From contig BCJU01000002.1 in assembly GCA_001600355.1 (NCBI GenBank), forward strand, positions 3,286,001 through 3,350,000: a DNA stretch of 64,000 bases. The letters run 5' to 3'. Source of the stretch: Meira nashicola. Its lineage: Eukaryota; Basidiomycota; Exobasidiomycetes; Exobasidiales; Brachybasidiaceae. Below, piece after piece: positions 1 through 10,191 of the stretch. The translations under genes were made by a program, and so were the position numbers. Under the pieces are notes generated by a model. That model was given only the letters and a program-made list of their open reading frames with translations. It ran no database searches and had not been told where the DNA came from. The stretch's first letter is position 1. Every line of letters begins with the position of its first letter.

Positions 1-1420
1 TTGGTGGACCGAAATTTCGGATGATGCACGATTTGTGTTTTTGTTCGGTTCAGCGGACTCGATTTAAGGTAAGAGAGTGTATGTTGCCTCTCTTGATCAA
101 CAAATTTCTGGCCCAATCAAATGGGTTCCTATATCATCCGATTATTCTTTCGCTTGGGTATACACTGCCAGCATTGGTGATGATTTTTATTTTCAAACTT
201 CTAAAGATGCACCAAATTATCAAATCGCTCGTGTCACCGTTGATTTCACGAAAGCCGTCCTGACGGATGATTTCAGCATTTTTACTCAAGGGGCAGAAGC
301 TGTAACTGTCATTCCTCAAAGACCAGATGCAAAGATAACATGTTATGCTTCGTTTGACAATGATAAGATTTTTCTCGTTTACAACAAAGATGATGCAGTG
401 GAATTGATCATTTTCAATTTAAAGACCGGTGCTCGACTTCAACAGGTAGCATTGGATGCACCTTCAACTGATGTATTGGTTGGAGCTTACCCATCAAGTA
501 CTGACGTTTACGTACAAATCTCTTCTCTCAGTACACCCAGCAAATTTTATCTCCTGAAATGGGATCATGCCACAAACAAGTTCTCTTCTCAATTAGCGTA
601 TCAACAAAAGGGTGGTATGATCGATCCAGACAAGTACATCGTTGAACGTCAATCAGCACCAAGTAAGGCTGGAGATGTCGAAATTCCATTTTATGTACTT
701 CATCGTAAGGATTTGAAGCTTGATGGTTCTCATCCTGTTATCATCAACTTTTATGGTGCTTATGGATACAGTCTCCCGACATGGTATGATCCCAATTTCT
801 TCGCATTTGTGCATAGTTATGATGCTGTATACATTCTTGCTGCTCCACGTGGTGGCGGTGAAAAGGGCGACGATTGGCACAAAGCAGGACAATTGAACAA
901 TAAACAAAACACGTTTGATGATATCATTGCAGTTGCTCAATATGCTGTAGATCAAAAATGGACAAGCCCTGGTAAGATAATCCTCAATGTTGACCTCGCA
1001 GGAACATCTGCTTCAGCTGCTATCGTCAATCAATCTCCTGAAGGTTTGATTGGTGCATTTATTGGTGCTAGCGGAATGTTTGATTTTATACGTTCGGACA
1101 TTTCGATCGATAAAGCTGTCCGTGCTGCTGAATACGGTTCACCTTCCGATCCTAAAGCATTTGATTGGCTGCGAAAGTATTCACCATTGCAAAATATCAA
1201 TCCTCGCAAAGTATATCCGACAATCCTCATTTACCCTGTCAAAGAAGGTCTTTTCATTGAACCTTGGCATAGCTATAAATATATTGCTGAATTGCAACAT
1301 GACTTGCCCAACAATCCAAATCCGCTTCTGTTGGGCGATGTCTCCAATTCGGAAGAAGAACGTAGTGTAATTGCGTTTGCTCTGGCTGCACATGTTCTTG
1401 GCTTGAAACGTGTAAATTGA
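1..1420 (+). pseudogene. Prolyl-oligopeptidase-like pseudoenzyme, copy 1 (5' cut by window, in-frame stop)
   Basis: This is the C-terminal two thirds of a protein closely similar to the complete paralog at 2046-4346 and to S9A prolyl oligopeptidases. The homologous frame runs from base 2 (WWTEISDDARF, matching WWTQLSDDGQY in copy 2) but hits TAA at 65-67. It then continues in the same frame without interruption to the normal stop at 1420, so the gene looks broken by one nonsense codon. The first possible restart is a GTG at 77. The hydrolase domain keeps landmark segments (PRGGGEKGDDWHKAGQ, then NKQNTFDD). The catalytic GGSNGG is replaced by VDLAGTS, the catalytic Asp segment reads VKEG, and the C-terminal catalytic His is absent. 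It would therefore be inactive as a peptidase even if full length. An intron does not explain the stop, because the GTAAGA at 69-74 lies after it and homology resumes immediately. An assembly error remains possible. Confidence 0.75.
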
Positions 1421-2045
1421 TTTGTTAAACGATTTGTACTGCCTGAAAACTTTCATGTGATCTCATCTTTCAAAAATGCTGATTTGTGACTACGAGAAAC
1501 ACCTTTAATTGTAAGCACAATTATTGCACATATTTCCTTAGCCTCTTGTGTCGAGACTGAACGCGCGGCTGCTTCCATCTTGACTACATGCACTCAAAAT
1601 CTAGATTCGACTTTGATAGTACTGAAGCACGGTTTAGCCCATCCGTACTATGGTGAAAGAGTGTTTGGATTGACGAAGATGGAAAATTCATCACTCTGTT
1701 GTTCTTTTATCGGGCCTACTTTATCATCATGCACGATTGCGCCTTTTTCGTATTTTCGAATGTCCGACAAGAGATGGTGTAATCAAAAATCGGCCCCGTA
1801 ATCTAATTCCTTGTCACTTCTTTGTTCTTTTTAAGAAAAGAATGATTCCGAATCAGATTAGCCCCACATCTCGTACAATTGCTGTTTCTCATTGGAAGAA
1901 AGATAAGAAATGTGACAATCCCCACCTTGTCATTCTTTATGACATTTCCTTTCCTATGAAAGAAGAACACATATTAGCCAGCCATTCACATAAACATCTT
2001 TCATCCAATTTTCTTCCATCCATTCTTCTCCTATTACCGATCACC
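1421..2045. other. Intergenic region between POP-like copies
   Basis: About 625 bp between the end of copy 1 and the chosen start of copy 2. An open frame extends upstream of 2046 from a TTG at 1737, but it has no homology and no good start. The last 100 bp before 2046 are rich in pyrimidines (CATCC, TTCTTCC, TTCTCC), as is common in fungal leaders. I take it as promoter and 5' leader of copy 2. Confidence 0.6.
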
Positions 2046-4346
2046 ATGTTCGCTCATCTCTCCTCCAAAACAATTATGATGCGATTAACTTTCCAATTCG
2101 CTGTCCCTGCTTTAGCTTTCTTTGCTGCCGTTCAAAGCATTCCATTTAACAAACGTACTCAAGCCAATGCTCCCGGTTGGGATCTTCGCTCGACTCCCTT
2201 TCCTCCAGTTCGACGTGGAAATGTAGTTTTTCAGTATCGCTCTGAAGCAGCGAAAGGGAATGTATCAATCGCTGATCCATACAATTATTTCGAAACATCA
2301 GATGGGAGCGATTTTTACAATTCACAACTTGCTTTCACAAAGAATTATTTGGAAAAGTTGAAAGATTTAGATGCAATGCGCACTGCAATCAAGAATGTTC
2401 AAGTACTTCCAGTAATTACTCCCCCGAACCCCTTCGGACCTAAAGATGATCCGACATACCTATACTACTTCTTAGAAGCAGGGTCTAAAATTTGGATTTC
2501 TTATACTGCCAAACAAAAAGACTTAGATGTCGCTGCTCGCAACAACTTTGCATTATTGCCAGGCAAAGTCTTGATCGATGATAGCCTCTTGGGCGGCAAG
2601 GTTTCCTACAGGGAACAACTTTCTCCAGATGGTACAAAAGTCTTGTACAGTATTGCTGATTCTGAAACGTATGATAATGTCAAGGTGTTAGTACGCGATG
2701 TCTCAAATCCTTTGGTCGATAAAACTCAGAACAAAGAAGAAGGCGGATATGGACATTATCCAGACATTATCACTGATTACCAAGCTGGTTCTGAAACATG
2801 GTCAGGTGACAGTAAGAGTTTCTTTTATAATAGCATTGATGGTTCTCTTCGCTATCATGTTTTAGGCAAGGATGTCAAAGATGATCCAGTAATAGTCAAA
2901 CCAAATTCGGATAAGAATGGCGTTTGGTGGACTCAACTTTCAGATGACGGACAGTATATTCTTCTTTACGGTCAAGCAGGCTCAAGAGATGGTCAAAGTA
3001 TATACATTGCTTCACTTGATCAACAAATTTCCGGGCCAATTAAATGGGTTTCTGTCACGGCTGATTACGCTTTTTCCATGCAGCTTGCAGCAAATATTGG
3101 TCAAGATTTTTATTTCAGTACTGGAAAAGATGCACCAAACCTAAAGATTTCTCGTTTTTCTCTTGATTTCACTAAAGCTATTCAGACTGATGATTTGAAT
3201 AGTCTCACTGATGAGGTTAAAGATGTAACAATTGTTCCTGAAGATCCTGAAGCAGAGCTTGCACACTTTTCCTCCTTTGACACCGACAAGATCTTTACAG
3301 TCTTTATCAAAAATGATGCACCACAATTTCTCGTCTTTGATCTCAAGACTGGAGCTCGACTTCAAGAACTTTTATTGGGCATCTTATCAACTGCGGTAGA
3401 TAGTTATAGTTATGCATTTGGCAAAGATCTTTATGTCTCGGTCACCTCTCTCAATACACCCAATCAGCTCTATTATCTTAAGTGGAATTCAAAAACGAAT
3501 AAGTTTACCTCTGAACTAGTATATCAAGAAAAGACTAAAATCATCGATCCAGACAAGTACATCGTTGAACGTCAATTGGCGCCTAGCAAGACAGGTAATG
3601 TCCAAATTCCATTCTATGTCCTTCATCGTAAAGGTCTTAAATTGGATGGCTCTCATCCTGTCATTATCAATTTCAATGGTGCCTATGGCTACAGTAGAAG
3701 CTCATGGTTTGATACTTATCTTTATGCGTTTGTACGGAGCTATGATGCAATTTATATTCTTGCTGCTCCCCGCGGTGGCGGTGATTCAGGAGATTATTGG
3801 CATAAATCAGGTCAACTGCAAAACAAACAAAACACGTTTGATGATATCATCTCAGTTGCTCAATATGCTATCGATCAAAAATGGACAAGTCCTGGTAAAA
3901 TTATCCTCAATGTTGAATTTAGTGGCGTTTTATCAGCAGCAGCAGTTGTTAATCAAGCAGCTGAAGGTTTAATTGGTGCGTTTATTGGTGTGATTGGAAT
4001 TTTTGATTTATTACGTTCCGATCAATCAAAGGATAAAGAAAGACTTGCTGCCGAATACGGTTCACCTTCTGATCCAAAAGCATTTGATTGGTTACGCAAA
4101 TATTCACCTTTACACAACATCAATTCGAAAAAGTCTTATCCGACAATTTTGATTTACCCTCCAAAAGATGATGAAGTAGCTGAGCCTTGGCAGAGTTATA
4201 AATATATCTCTGAGCTGCAATACGAATTATCCAACAATCCCAATCCGATCTTATTGGGTAATAGTACTGATGCGCGAGAGGAACGTATGGCTACTGCTTT
4301 TGCTCTTGCCGCGCATACTATCGGCTTCAAGCGTGTAAATGAATGA
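2046..4346 (+). CDS. Secreted prolyl-oligopeptidase-like pseudoenzyme (S9A fold, catalytic residues lost), copy 2
   Basis: 766 residues from ATG 2046 (context CACC before ATG); ATGs at 2076 and 2079 give a shorter, cleaner signal peptide (MRLTFQFAVPALAFFAAVQS). The N-terminal part matches POP (PFPPVRRGNVVF, DPYNYFETSDG, then a beta-propeller region with AELSDDG-like repeats). The C-terminal hydrolase domain follows from about residue 520 (LDGSHPVIINFNGAYG; APRGGGDSGDYWHKSG; NKQNTFDD). In active POPs the nucleophile sits in GGSNGG. Here the aligned segment reads VEFSGVL, with Phe at the serine position. The Asp-bearing loop is present (KDDEV), but the C-terminal AGHG-type catalytic His segment is replaced by NSTDAREER. 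Known POPs cleave short peptides after proline, and a fungal branch cyclises toxins. This protein cannot use that mechanism, so a binding or inhibitory role is inferred. The ORF is intact and it lies in tandem with a broken paralog upstream. Confidence 0.85.
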   Translation: MFAHLSSKTIMMRLTFQFAVPALAFFAAVQSIPFNKRTQANAPGWDLRSTPFPPVRRGNVVFQYRSEAAKGNVSIADPYNYFETSDGSDFYNSQLAFTKNYLEKLKDLDAMRTAIKNVQVLPVITPPNPFGPKDDPTYLYYFLEAGSKIWISYTAKQKDLDVAARNNFALLPGKVLIDDSLLGGKVSYREQLSPDGTKVLYSIADSETYDNVKVLVRDVSNPLVDKTQNKEEGGYGHYPDIITDYQAGSETWSGDSKSFFYNSIDGSLRYHVLGKDVKDDPVIVKPNSDKNGVWWTQLSDDGQYILLYGQAGSRDGQSIYIASLDQQISGPIKWVSVTADYAFSMQLAANIGQDFYFSTGKDAPNLKISRFSLDFTKAIQTDDLNSLTDEVKDVTIVPEDPEAELAHFSSFDTDKIFTVFIKNDAPQFLVFDLKTGARLQELLLGILSTAVDSYSYAFGKDLYVSVTSLNTPNQLYYLKWNSKTNKFTSELVYQEKTKIIDPDKYIVERQLAPSKTGNVQIPFYVLHRKGLKLDGSHPVIINFNGAYGYSRSSWFDTYLYAFVRSYDAIYILAAPRGGGDSGDYWHKSGQLQNKQNTFDDIISVAQYAIDQKWTSPGKIILNVEFSGVLSAAAVVNQAAEGLIGAFIGVIGIFDLLRSDQSKDKERLAAEYGSPSDPKAFDWLRKYSPLHNINSKKSYPTILIYPPKDDEVAEPWQSYKYISELQYELSNNPNPILLGNSTDAREERMATAFALAAHTIGFKRVNE

Positions 4347-5158
4347 ATGATTTTATGAATGAATATTGATCATCGAAAAATATAACAATTTTGCTTGTAT
4401 ACACACACAGATTAGATAAGCGCCGCACAGATACTGATAGCGCAAAGTTAGCGCTTCAGCACGTCATTCGACGGTATTACGCTAAATCAATATTTAATCA
4501 ATTTCAGGCGAATAAACAGTGAATGCAAAGAGAAGATCTTCTCTTTTTTGCTTTTAACAAGGAGATGTCGTGATTGCGTCTGTTTAAATTAAAACTTCTT
4601 TTTGTCATTATAACACATGCTTTGGATCTGGGGTTTCTCCATCTCGGCCTCTTTCTTGCATATGTATATACATACAATACACTGATAAAGTGACAAACGA
4701 ATAAATAAACAGTAGTGTGAAATCCATTTCCGATGGTACAAGAAGTGTGTAAGATAGGTTTACTCGCCATCACGCCATCTGTTAAATTAAGGAGGGGATT
4801 CAACCGGTAGCGCTTTGACCAGTTTAGTCACTTTTTTTGAATCTTCTTATGTGTGGAATACACTAAGATAGTAATTATGACACATCTATGCAGACGAAAA
4901 CAAAAAAATGACTTTGGTTTTTTTGACACTTCTTCTTCCACAACGGCAATCGAGCACCATAAGATCGGTACCGATAACTGCTAGAAAAATAAAATTGTCA
5001 TTCGGGCTTTGGAATAAAAATTCATTTCTTTGCCGAGTTTATGAAAATATATAAATCAATTGAAAGATGAAAACACTTTCTTCCTTTTTCTCTTTATCAA
5101 CTCTTTTTCCCTTTTTTAAAACAAATAGAATCCGCACATACACTACCCATACACAATC
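4347..5158. other. Intergenic region upstream of DUR3
   Basis: 812 bp holding the 3' side of the POP-like gene and the DUR3 promoter. The final 150 bp before the DUR3 ATG are strongly pyrimidine-rich (CTTTCTTCC, TTTTCTC, CTCTTTTTCCC). An open frame on the minus strand at 4504-4803 has no recognisable protein features and is left out. No RNA gene was seen. Confidence 0.55.
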
Positions 5159-7210
5159 ATGAGCGATACTTCTATTCCTGCCCCACTTAGTCAAGGCTGG
5201 GGTTATGGTATCACTGTAGGATTCGGTTTAGCATTCGCTATCGGAATGATGGGAATTACCGAAGCATTGAAACGGTCAACAGGAGAAAATAATCGACATT
5301 TTGAAACATTTGCAGTCGCAGGACGTAAGATCGGAACAGGATTAACGGCAACTGCAGTAATTAGTTCTTGGGCATGGTCAACTGCTTTATTAAGTTCTTC
5401 TGCAATTACATACAATTATGGTGTTGCAGGTGCTTATTGGTTCGCTGCTGGTTGTTTAGTTCAAATTTGCTTTTTCGCTTTAATTGCAATTCAATCAAAA
5501 CGTAGAACGCCACATGCACATACAGTTTTAGAAGTCGTTCGTGCTCGATATGGTACAACTGCACATTTGGTTTACATGGTTTTATGTTTAATCACAAATA
5601 TTATCGCTTACGTTAATATGTCTTTAGGTGCTTCAGCTGCAATTGCTGCTTTAACAGGAATGAATACGGTTGCTGCAATCTTTTTATTACCCGTTGGCGT
5701 TTGTTTATATACAATCACTGGTGGTTTACGTGCAACTTTTATTACCGATTATTTACACACAGTTGCACTTTTAATCATTTGTGTTTATTTGATCATTAAA
5801 GCATTAACAACAGAAGCAATCGGATCAGTTGATAACCTTTGGCGTTTAGTACAAGAAGCCGGTAAGATTGCTCCCGTTAAAGGAAATCATAATGGATCCT
5901 ATTTAACAATGTCAAGTGAAAATGCAATCGCTTTTGGTACTTTACACACTTTGGGTAACTTTGGTTTGGTTTTATTGGATTCATCTTATTGGCAAAAAGC
6001 TTTCTCAGCAGATGTAACTGCAGCTGCACCAGGTTATATTTTAGGTGGAACATTATACTTTGGTATCCCTTGGGCTTTAGGTACAGTTGCAGGTTTAGCT
6101 GGTTTAGCGTTACAATATACTCAATCACCTTTTTGGCCTGTTCATGGTCGTGGATTAAGTGAATCGGAAAATAATAACGGTTTAGTTTTACCTTATGTTG
6201 GTTTAGCAACAACAGGTTCTGCAGGTGCAGTTGCAGTTGTTATTGTTATCTTTATGGCTTGTACTTCAACAATTAGTGCTCAAATCGTTGCAGTTTCAAG
6301 TATTATCTCTTCAGACGTCTTTCATACATATATCAAAAAGAATGCAAGTGAACGTGCAATAATTAACGTTTCACGTGCTGCATGTGTTGGATTCGCTTTG
6401 GTTGGAAGTGCAGTTAGTGTTGCATTTTATTATGCAGGTCTTTCATTAACATGGACACTTTATTTCTTAGGTGTAATCACGACTCCTGGAATGGTTACAA
6501 TCAGTTTAACAGTTTTATGGGATCGTCAAACAAAAGCAGCAGCAATAATTTCACCTTTGGTTGGTTTAGCATGCGGTTTAACTGTTTGGATTACAACTTC
6601 ATGGCATTATGGTAATGGAGTGATTGACGTTACAACAACAGGTGCTTTAATTCCATGTATGTATGGAAATATTGCTTCTGCTTTTATTCCAATGATCCTT
6701 TCTCCTTTAATTTCAATCGTTTTCCCGGGTGAACGTTTCTCTTGGGACAGATTCAACGCAATCAAACTTATTAGTGATTCAGACAGTGCTCAATCTGCAG
6801 TCGAAAAAGAAGTTGATCAATTCACACCTGAACAAATTGCTTATATGGACAAGACGAGTAAGATTGCTGGTATCTTGGGAGTAATCTTCTTTATTGGTTT
6901 ATGGATCATATGGCCATTCGGAATGTATGGAGCTTATTACGAGTTCTCTTTACCATTCTTCCGTGGATGGATTGTGGTTTCAATCATTTGGATCTTTACA
7001 GCTTTGCTCATCGTAGCATTCTTACCGCCAATCGAAGGTCGCAGATCAATCTATTACACCATCCTCGGACAAAAGGAAAAGTTAACAAGTCAACAAGCTC
7101 ATCAAGTTCGTGGAGCTGCACCGAATGACCTCAGTGATGTTGAAGGCAAACAACGTTTACCTGATTCACCAGTCGAAGAAAGTGGTGGTCAAAATTCTCC
7201 TTCCTTGTAG
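5159..7210 (+). CDS. DUR3: Urea (polyamine) transporter, DUR3-type sodium:solute symporter family
   Basis: 683 residues, intronless, from ATG 5159. DUR3 proteins are plasma-membrane symporters that import urea (and polyamines in yeast) under nitrogen limitation. The sequence shows about 15 hydrophobic segments. Typical SSS/DUR3 landmarks are FETFAVAGRKIGTGLTATAVISSWAWSTAL near the N-terminus (residues about 50-80), TGGLRATFITDYLHT (about residues 190-205), and SSEN..AFGTLHTLGNFGLVLLDSSYWQKAFS (about 250-285). A soluble, Ser- and acid-rich tail closes the protein (LSDVEGKQRLPDSPVEESGG). Length matches the family (about 650-730). The leader is CT-rich. The AT-rich synonymous codon choice (tta, gca, ggt) resembles the neighbours, so there is no sign of transfer. 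Regulation by nitrogen is expected from the family but not shown here. Confidence 0.93.
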   Translation: MSDTSIPAPLSQGWGYGITVGFGLAFAIGMMGITEALKRSTGENNRHFETFAVAGRKIGTGLTATAVISSWAWSTALLSSSAITYNYGVAGAYWFAAGCLVQICFFALIAIQSKRRTPHAHTVLEVVRARYGTTAHLVYMVLCLITNIIAYVNMSLGASAAIAALTGMNTVAAIFLLPVGVCLYTITGGLRATFITDYLHTVALLIICVYLIIKALTTEAIGSVDNLWRLVQEAGKIAPVKGNHNGSYLTMSSENAIAFGTLHTLGNFGLVLLDSSYWQKAFSADVTAAAPGYILGGTLYFGIPWALGTVAGLAGLALQYTQSPFWPVHGRGLSESENNNGLVLPYVGLATTGSAGAVAVVIVIFMACTSTISAQIVAVSSIISSDVFHTYIKKNASERAIINVSRAACVGFALVGSAVSVAFYYAGLSLTWTLYFLGVITTPGMVTISLTVLWDRQTKAAAIISPLVGLACGLTVWITTSWHYGNGVIDVTTTGALIPCMYGNIASAFIPMILSPLISIVFPGERFSWDRFNAIKLISDSDSAQSAVEKEVDQFTPEQIAYMDKTSKIAGILGVIFFIGLWIIWPFGMYGAYYEFSLPFFRGWIVVSIIWIFTALLIVAFLPPIEGRRSIYYTILGQKEKLTSQQAHQVRGAAPNDLSDVEGKQRLPDSPVEESGGQNSPSL

Positions 7211-7375
7211 CCGTATACATTCCTACCCTTCTCTTTTATATCCTATTTTATAGTATAGAGGTTCTCAAAAAATATGATGATCTTTAAACATCTCTTTATT
7301 CATTTATATGGTACATTAGTGTTTTTTACAGGGGAAAAAATTACATGATATCTTCGTTGAGGCTTGTATACCAAA

Positions 7376-7978
7376 TTAACAGGAGGAAGACTCGCCTTGA
7401 TTTATCATCACTTTGGCTATTTCGTCACATAGATCAAGAATATATTCTAACTTCTTGACTAATTTCTTCAATTCTCGAAAGAAGTTTCTTCTATCTTGCT
7501 TGACACAATACTCAACACATTTTTCCAGTGAATGTAGAAGTCTTTGCTCTAGCTCTCTTTGATTAACCAGAGCGACTGAAAATAGTGTATCTTCTTCTTG
7601 CTCTATTAATTGCTTTAAAAAGTTCGTATTACGGTACGAAACCACGGCTCTATCTGTTTTTTGGCCGTTTCTTTTACTTTTAAAAAAACTGAGTAAAAGA
7701 TTTCCATCATCTCGACTTTGAGGGATTTGTTCGATAACCTCTTCTCTTTTATTATAAAATAAACTAACAACTTTTACTAATTCTTATCCTTCTACTACGC
7801 CTTTAACGATATAAAAAGCGCGCTTCTTCAACGGTTCTCGAGCCGACATTCTTTCTTCTTTTGGTGTTTTATTTGATGACTGTGTAGTACCGTGATGGCT
7901 TTGATCATCAACGAAATTGCCTGAATCTGACTTTAACGGTATTTGAGATTGATTTTGGCTCTCAGTGTCTATGCCTTA
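7376..7978 (-). pseudogene. Probable decayed protein gene, coiled-coil-like C-terminus (unknown family)
   Basis: Read on the minus strand, one frame stays open from just below a TAA at 7976-7978 down to the stop at 7376-7378, broken only by a TAA at 7784-7786. The upper 63 codons encode a polar segment (NQSQIPLKSDSGNF, later KTPKEERMSAREPLKKR). The lower part encodes a helical, charged segment with cysteines (LEKCVEYCVKQDRRNF, then LKKLVKKLEYILDLCDEI). Slightly upstream (about 8044-8118, different frame) lies a hydrophobic run (FLLYLLSYIVAAFTIL) that could be a relic of a signal peptide or membrane segment without an ATG. I do not recognise a family. It may instead be chance open sequence, or a gene with introns I cannot place. 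The region between DUR3 (7210) and the dehydrogenase (8324) otherwise shows nothing. Confidence 0.35.
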
Positions 7979-8323
7979 ACGATCAATAGCGTGAGGCTCG
8001 TTTGAAGAAGATTGGCTTTTTTAGTTACCCTTTGATGCATTCATTTAGGCAAGATAGTAAATGCTGCTACGATATATGACAAAAGGTAAAGTAGAAACTC
8101 GTAGAACAATGACAAGAAAGGTCAGAGACAATTTAGGGATGGTGAATGAGAAGAGAAAAGAAAAACACATACATTCGAACAATGAATGCGCAAATGGCTT
8201 ATGCGTGACTCAGCATTCAATGCAATTGTGAAATACACTCGCTCGCCTATACGCCCTTTTTAAGTTCATTAGAAATTGATTGAAACGAGTACAGTACATA
8301 TCAGCAGGCTAATAACCACCATC

Positions 8324-9976
8324 TCACTTGTTGGATGGTAGGTATTTGTATGGGTTAAGTAGATTTTCTGGATCGAACAAATGTTTGATATCTTTCATTA
8401 TAGCAACCGAAGCAGGTGATTTCGAATAACCAATCTTCTCTCCTTTCATCCTTCCTAATCCATGTTCAGCAGAAATTGATCCATTAACCTTTGCTAGCCA
8501 TTCATAAATGTATGGCTCAATAACCGATTCGACCGCAGGATCAAATTTATCGGCGATGATGTTGATGTGCAAATTACCATCTCCGATATGTCCATATCCA
8601 ACTACCTCCTTCACCTTGTTTCCCATCAATCCATGTTTGTCTAATCGAGAACGCATATCTTCTACTAATTCGTTCATAAGTTCAACTGGCATACTAACGT
8701 CATATTTGTAAGTACTTCCAAGCTTTCCTGCCGCTTCAGGAATTGATTCTCTCAATGCCCATAACGATTGCAATTGTGTTTCGTCTTGTGCAAGCACACC
8801 ATCCACAATCGCATTAGATTCCATCAACTCCTCCAATAATTCGGTAACTTTTTCATCATCATGCTCTTTCTTGCTTCCACTTGTTTCAATTAAGACGTAG
8901 AATGGATGTTTGTCTTGGAAAGGGTCCTTGACACCAGCAGTAGCATGTGCTTTTACCATTTCCAAGCTTTGATTATCAAAGAATTCGAAAGCGGATAAAA
9001 TTTCTCCACAATGTGCTTTGACTTTTGAGAACACATTTTGAACAGCTTCGAATGAGTCTACAGCAAATACAGCGACATTGAATGCACTTGGTCTTCTGGG
9101 CGTAATGATTGATACTCCCGTTATCAGTCCAATCGTACCTTCGCTACCAATGAATAATTGTTTGAGATCGAAACCGGTGTTGTCTTTTCTCAATGTGGAC
9201 AAACCATCTAGAATGGTACCATTGGGTAACACAACTTCAAGTCCGAGTACATTTCCATGCAAGCTTCCATAACGTAAGAATCGCAAACCGCCTGCATTTG
9301 TGGCAACATTTCCACCAATTTGACAGCTACCCTTTGCTCCCAAATCCAAGGGCATCATGTAACCCTTCTCGGCAATATGATTGTCTAGCGATTCCAAAAT
9401 GCATCCTGCATCGCAAACAAGTGTACCACTGATCTCATTGAATGATCTGATTTTGTTCATTGCTCCTAAGTTGATGATCACTTCATCCAAAACAGGTACA
9501 CCTCCTCCTACTAAGCCTGTATTTCCACCTTGTGGGACGACAGCTAATTTACGCTCGAAACAATATTTCATAATTTCTGAAACTTCTTTTGTACTTTTCG
9601 GTTTAAGAACACAAATTGATTGTCCATGATATTTATTCATCCAATCATTATTGAATAAATCCAATTCCGAAGCATCGACTGGTTTTGGTCCTTTTGAAGT
9701 TTTGAGGGTGGTCAATAAAGATGTTTCAGGTGTAGATAAGATTGAAGCAAACTTTTCCACGTCTTTTTCTTCTAATTTATTGTGAGATGGATGCCTTTGT
9801 TGTACTTCTGTTGCTAAACCTCTAGAGAAAGATGACAAGTTGCCAACTTGAGAAATTGAGGGAAGTGTAGCTGAGATTGTAGGTGTAGCAGATGCTATCC
9901 TAAGTGATACGCCTGAAAGATGTTGAATCGACCTCCTGTTGGCCCTTAATACTTGTGCAGCCCTTCCACGCAACAT
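8324..9976 (-). CDS. DLD2: Mitochondrial D-2-hydroxyglutarate / D-lactate dehydrogenase (FAD-linked)
   Basis: 550 residues, intronless, ATG at 9976. The N-terminus is rich in Arg and Ser with few acids (MLRGRAAQVLRANRRS), a typical mitochondrial presequence. It is followed by a PCMH-type FAD-binding domain (about residues 115-300) with the FAD pyrophosphate loop VVPQGGNTGLVGGGVPV (about 147-163) and GSCQIGGNVATNAGG (216-230). The FAD-oxidase C-terminal domain ends with ISAEHGLGRMKGEKIGYSKS and LFDPENLLNPYKYLP, which are hallmarks of the D2HGDH/Dld2 group rather than of cytochrome-linked Dld1. The enzyme oxidises D-2-hydroxyglutarate and related D-2-hydroxyacids in the mitochondrial matrix. 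Length agrees with yeast Dld2 (about 530). It is divergent from the haspin gene, about 215 bp apart. Confidence 0.93.
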   Translation of the reverse strand: MLRGRAAQVLRANRRSIQHLSGVSLRIASATPTISATLPSISQVGNLSSFSRGLATEVQQRHPSHNKLEEKDVEKFASILSTPETSLLTTLKTSKGPKPVDASELDLFNNDWMNKYHGQSICVLKPKSTKEVSEIMKYCFERKLAVVPQGGNTGLVGGGVPVLDEVIINLGAMNKIRSFNEISGTLVCDAGCILESLDNHIAEKGYMMPLDLGAKGSCQIGGNVATNAGGLRFLRYGSLHGNVLGLEVVLPNGTILDGLSTLRKDNTGFDLKQLFIGSEGTIGLITGVSIITPRRPSAFNVAVFAVDSFEAVQNVFSKVKAHCGEILSAFEFFDNQSLEMVKAHATAGVKDPFQDKHPFYVLIETSGSKKEHDDEKVTELLEELMESNAIVDGVLAQDETQLQSLWALRESIPEAAGKLGSTYKYDVSMPVELMNELVEDMRSRLDKHGLMGNKVKEVVGYGHIGDGNLHINIIADKFDPAVESVIEPYIYEWLAKVNGSISAEHGLGRMKGEKIGYSKSPASVAIMKDIKHLFDPENLLNPYKYLPSNK

Positions 9977-10191
9977 CTTGTCAAATTGTCTAGTTAGTGA
10001 TGATGGTTTGAAGAAAGACGATTAATTTCAAGGCGCCGCTCTTTATTCAAAATCAACTTGCATGCATTCATTCTTAATCTCGGATTTGAAATTAGGGTAA
10101 ATCCGAAAAAAAGGAATTAGCTTAATAATGCACTCGTTGACCCTACTTATTTATTTACACGTGAAGGAACGCGCCCGCGTTAAAAGCTTGA

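Noticed and set aside
1737..2045. N-terminal extension of POP-like copy 2
   Set aside because: Starts at a TTG, has no homology and precedes a good signal peptide start.
4504..4803. Open frame on the minus strand between the POP-like gene and DUR3
   Set aside because: No signal peptide, domain or family resemblance; located in promoter-like sequence.
5877..6212. Antisense open frame inside DUR3
   Set aside because: Shadow of a strongly coding gene; no independent evidence.
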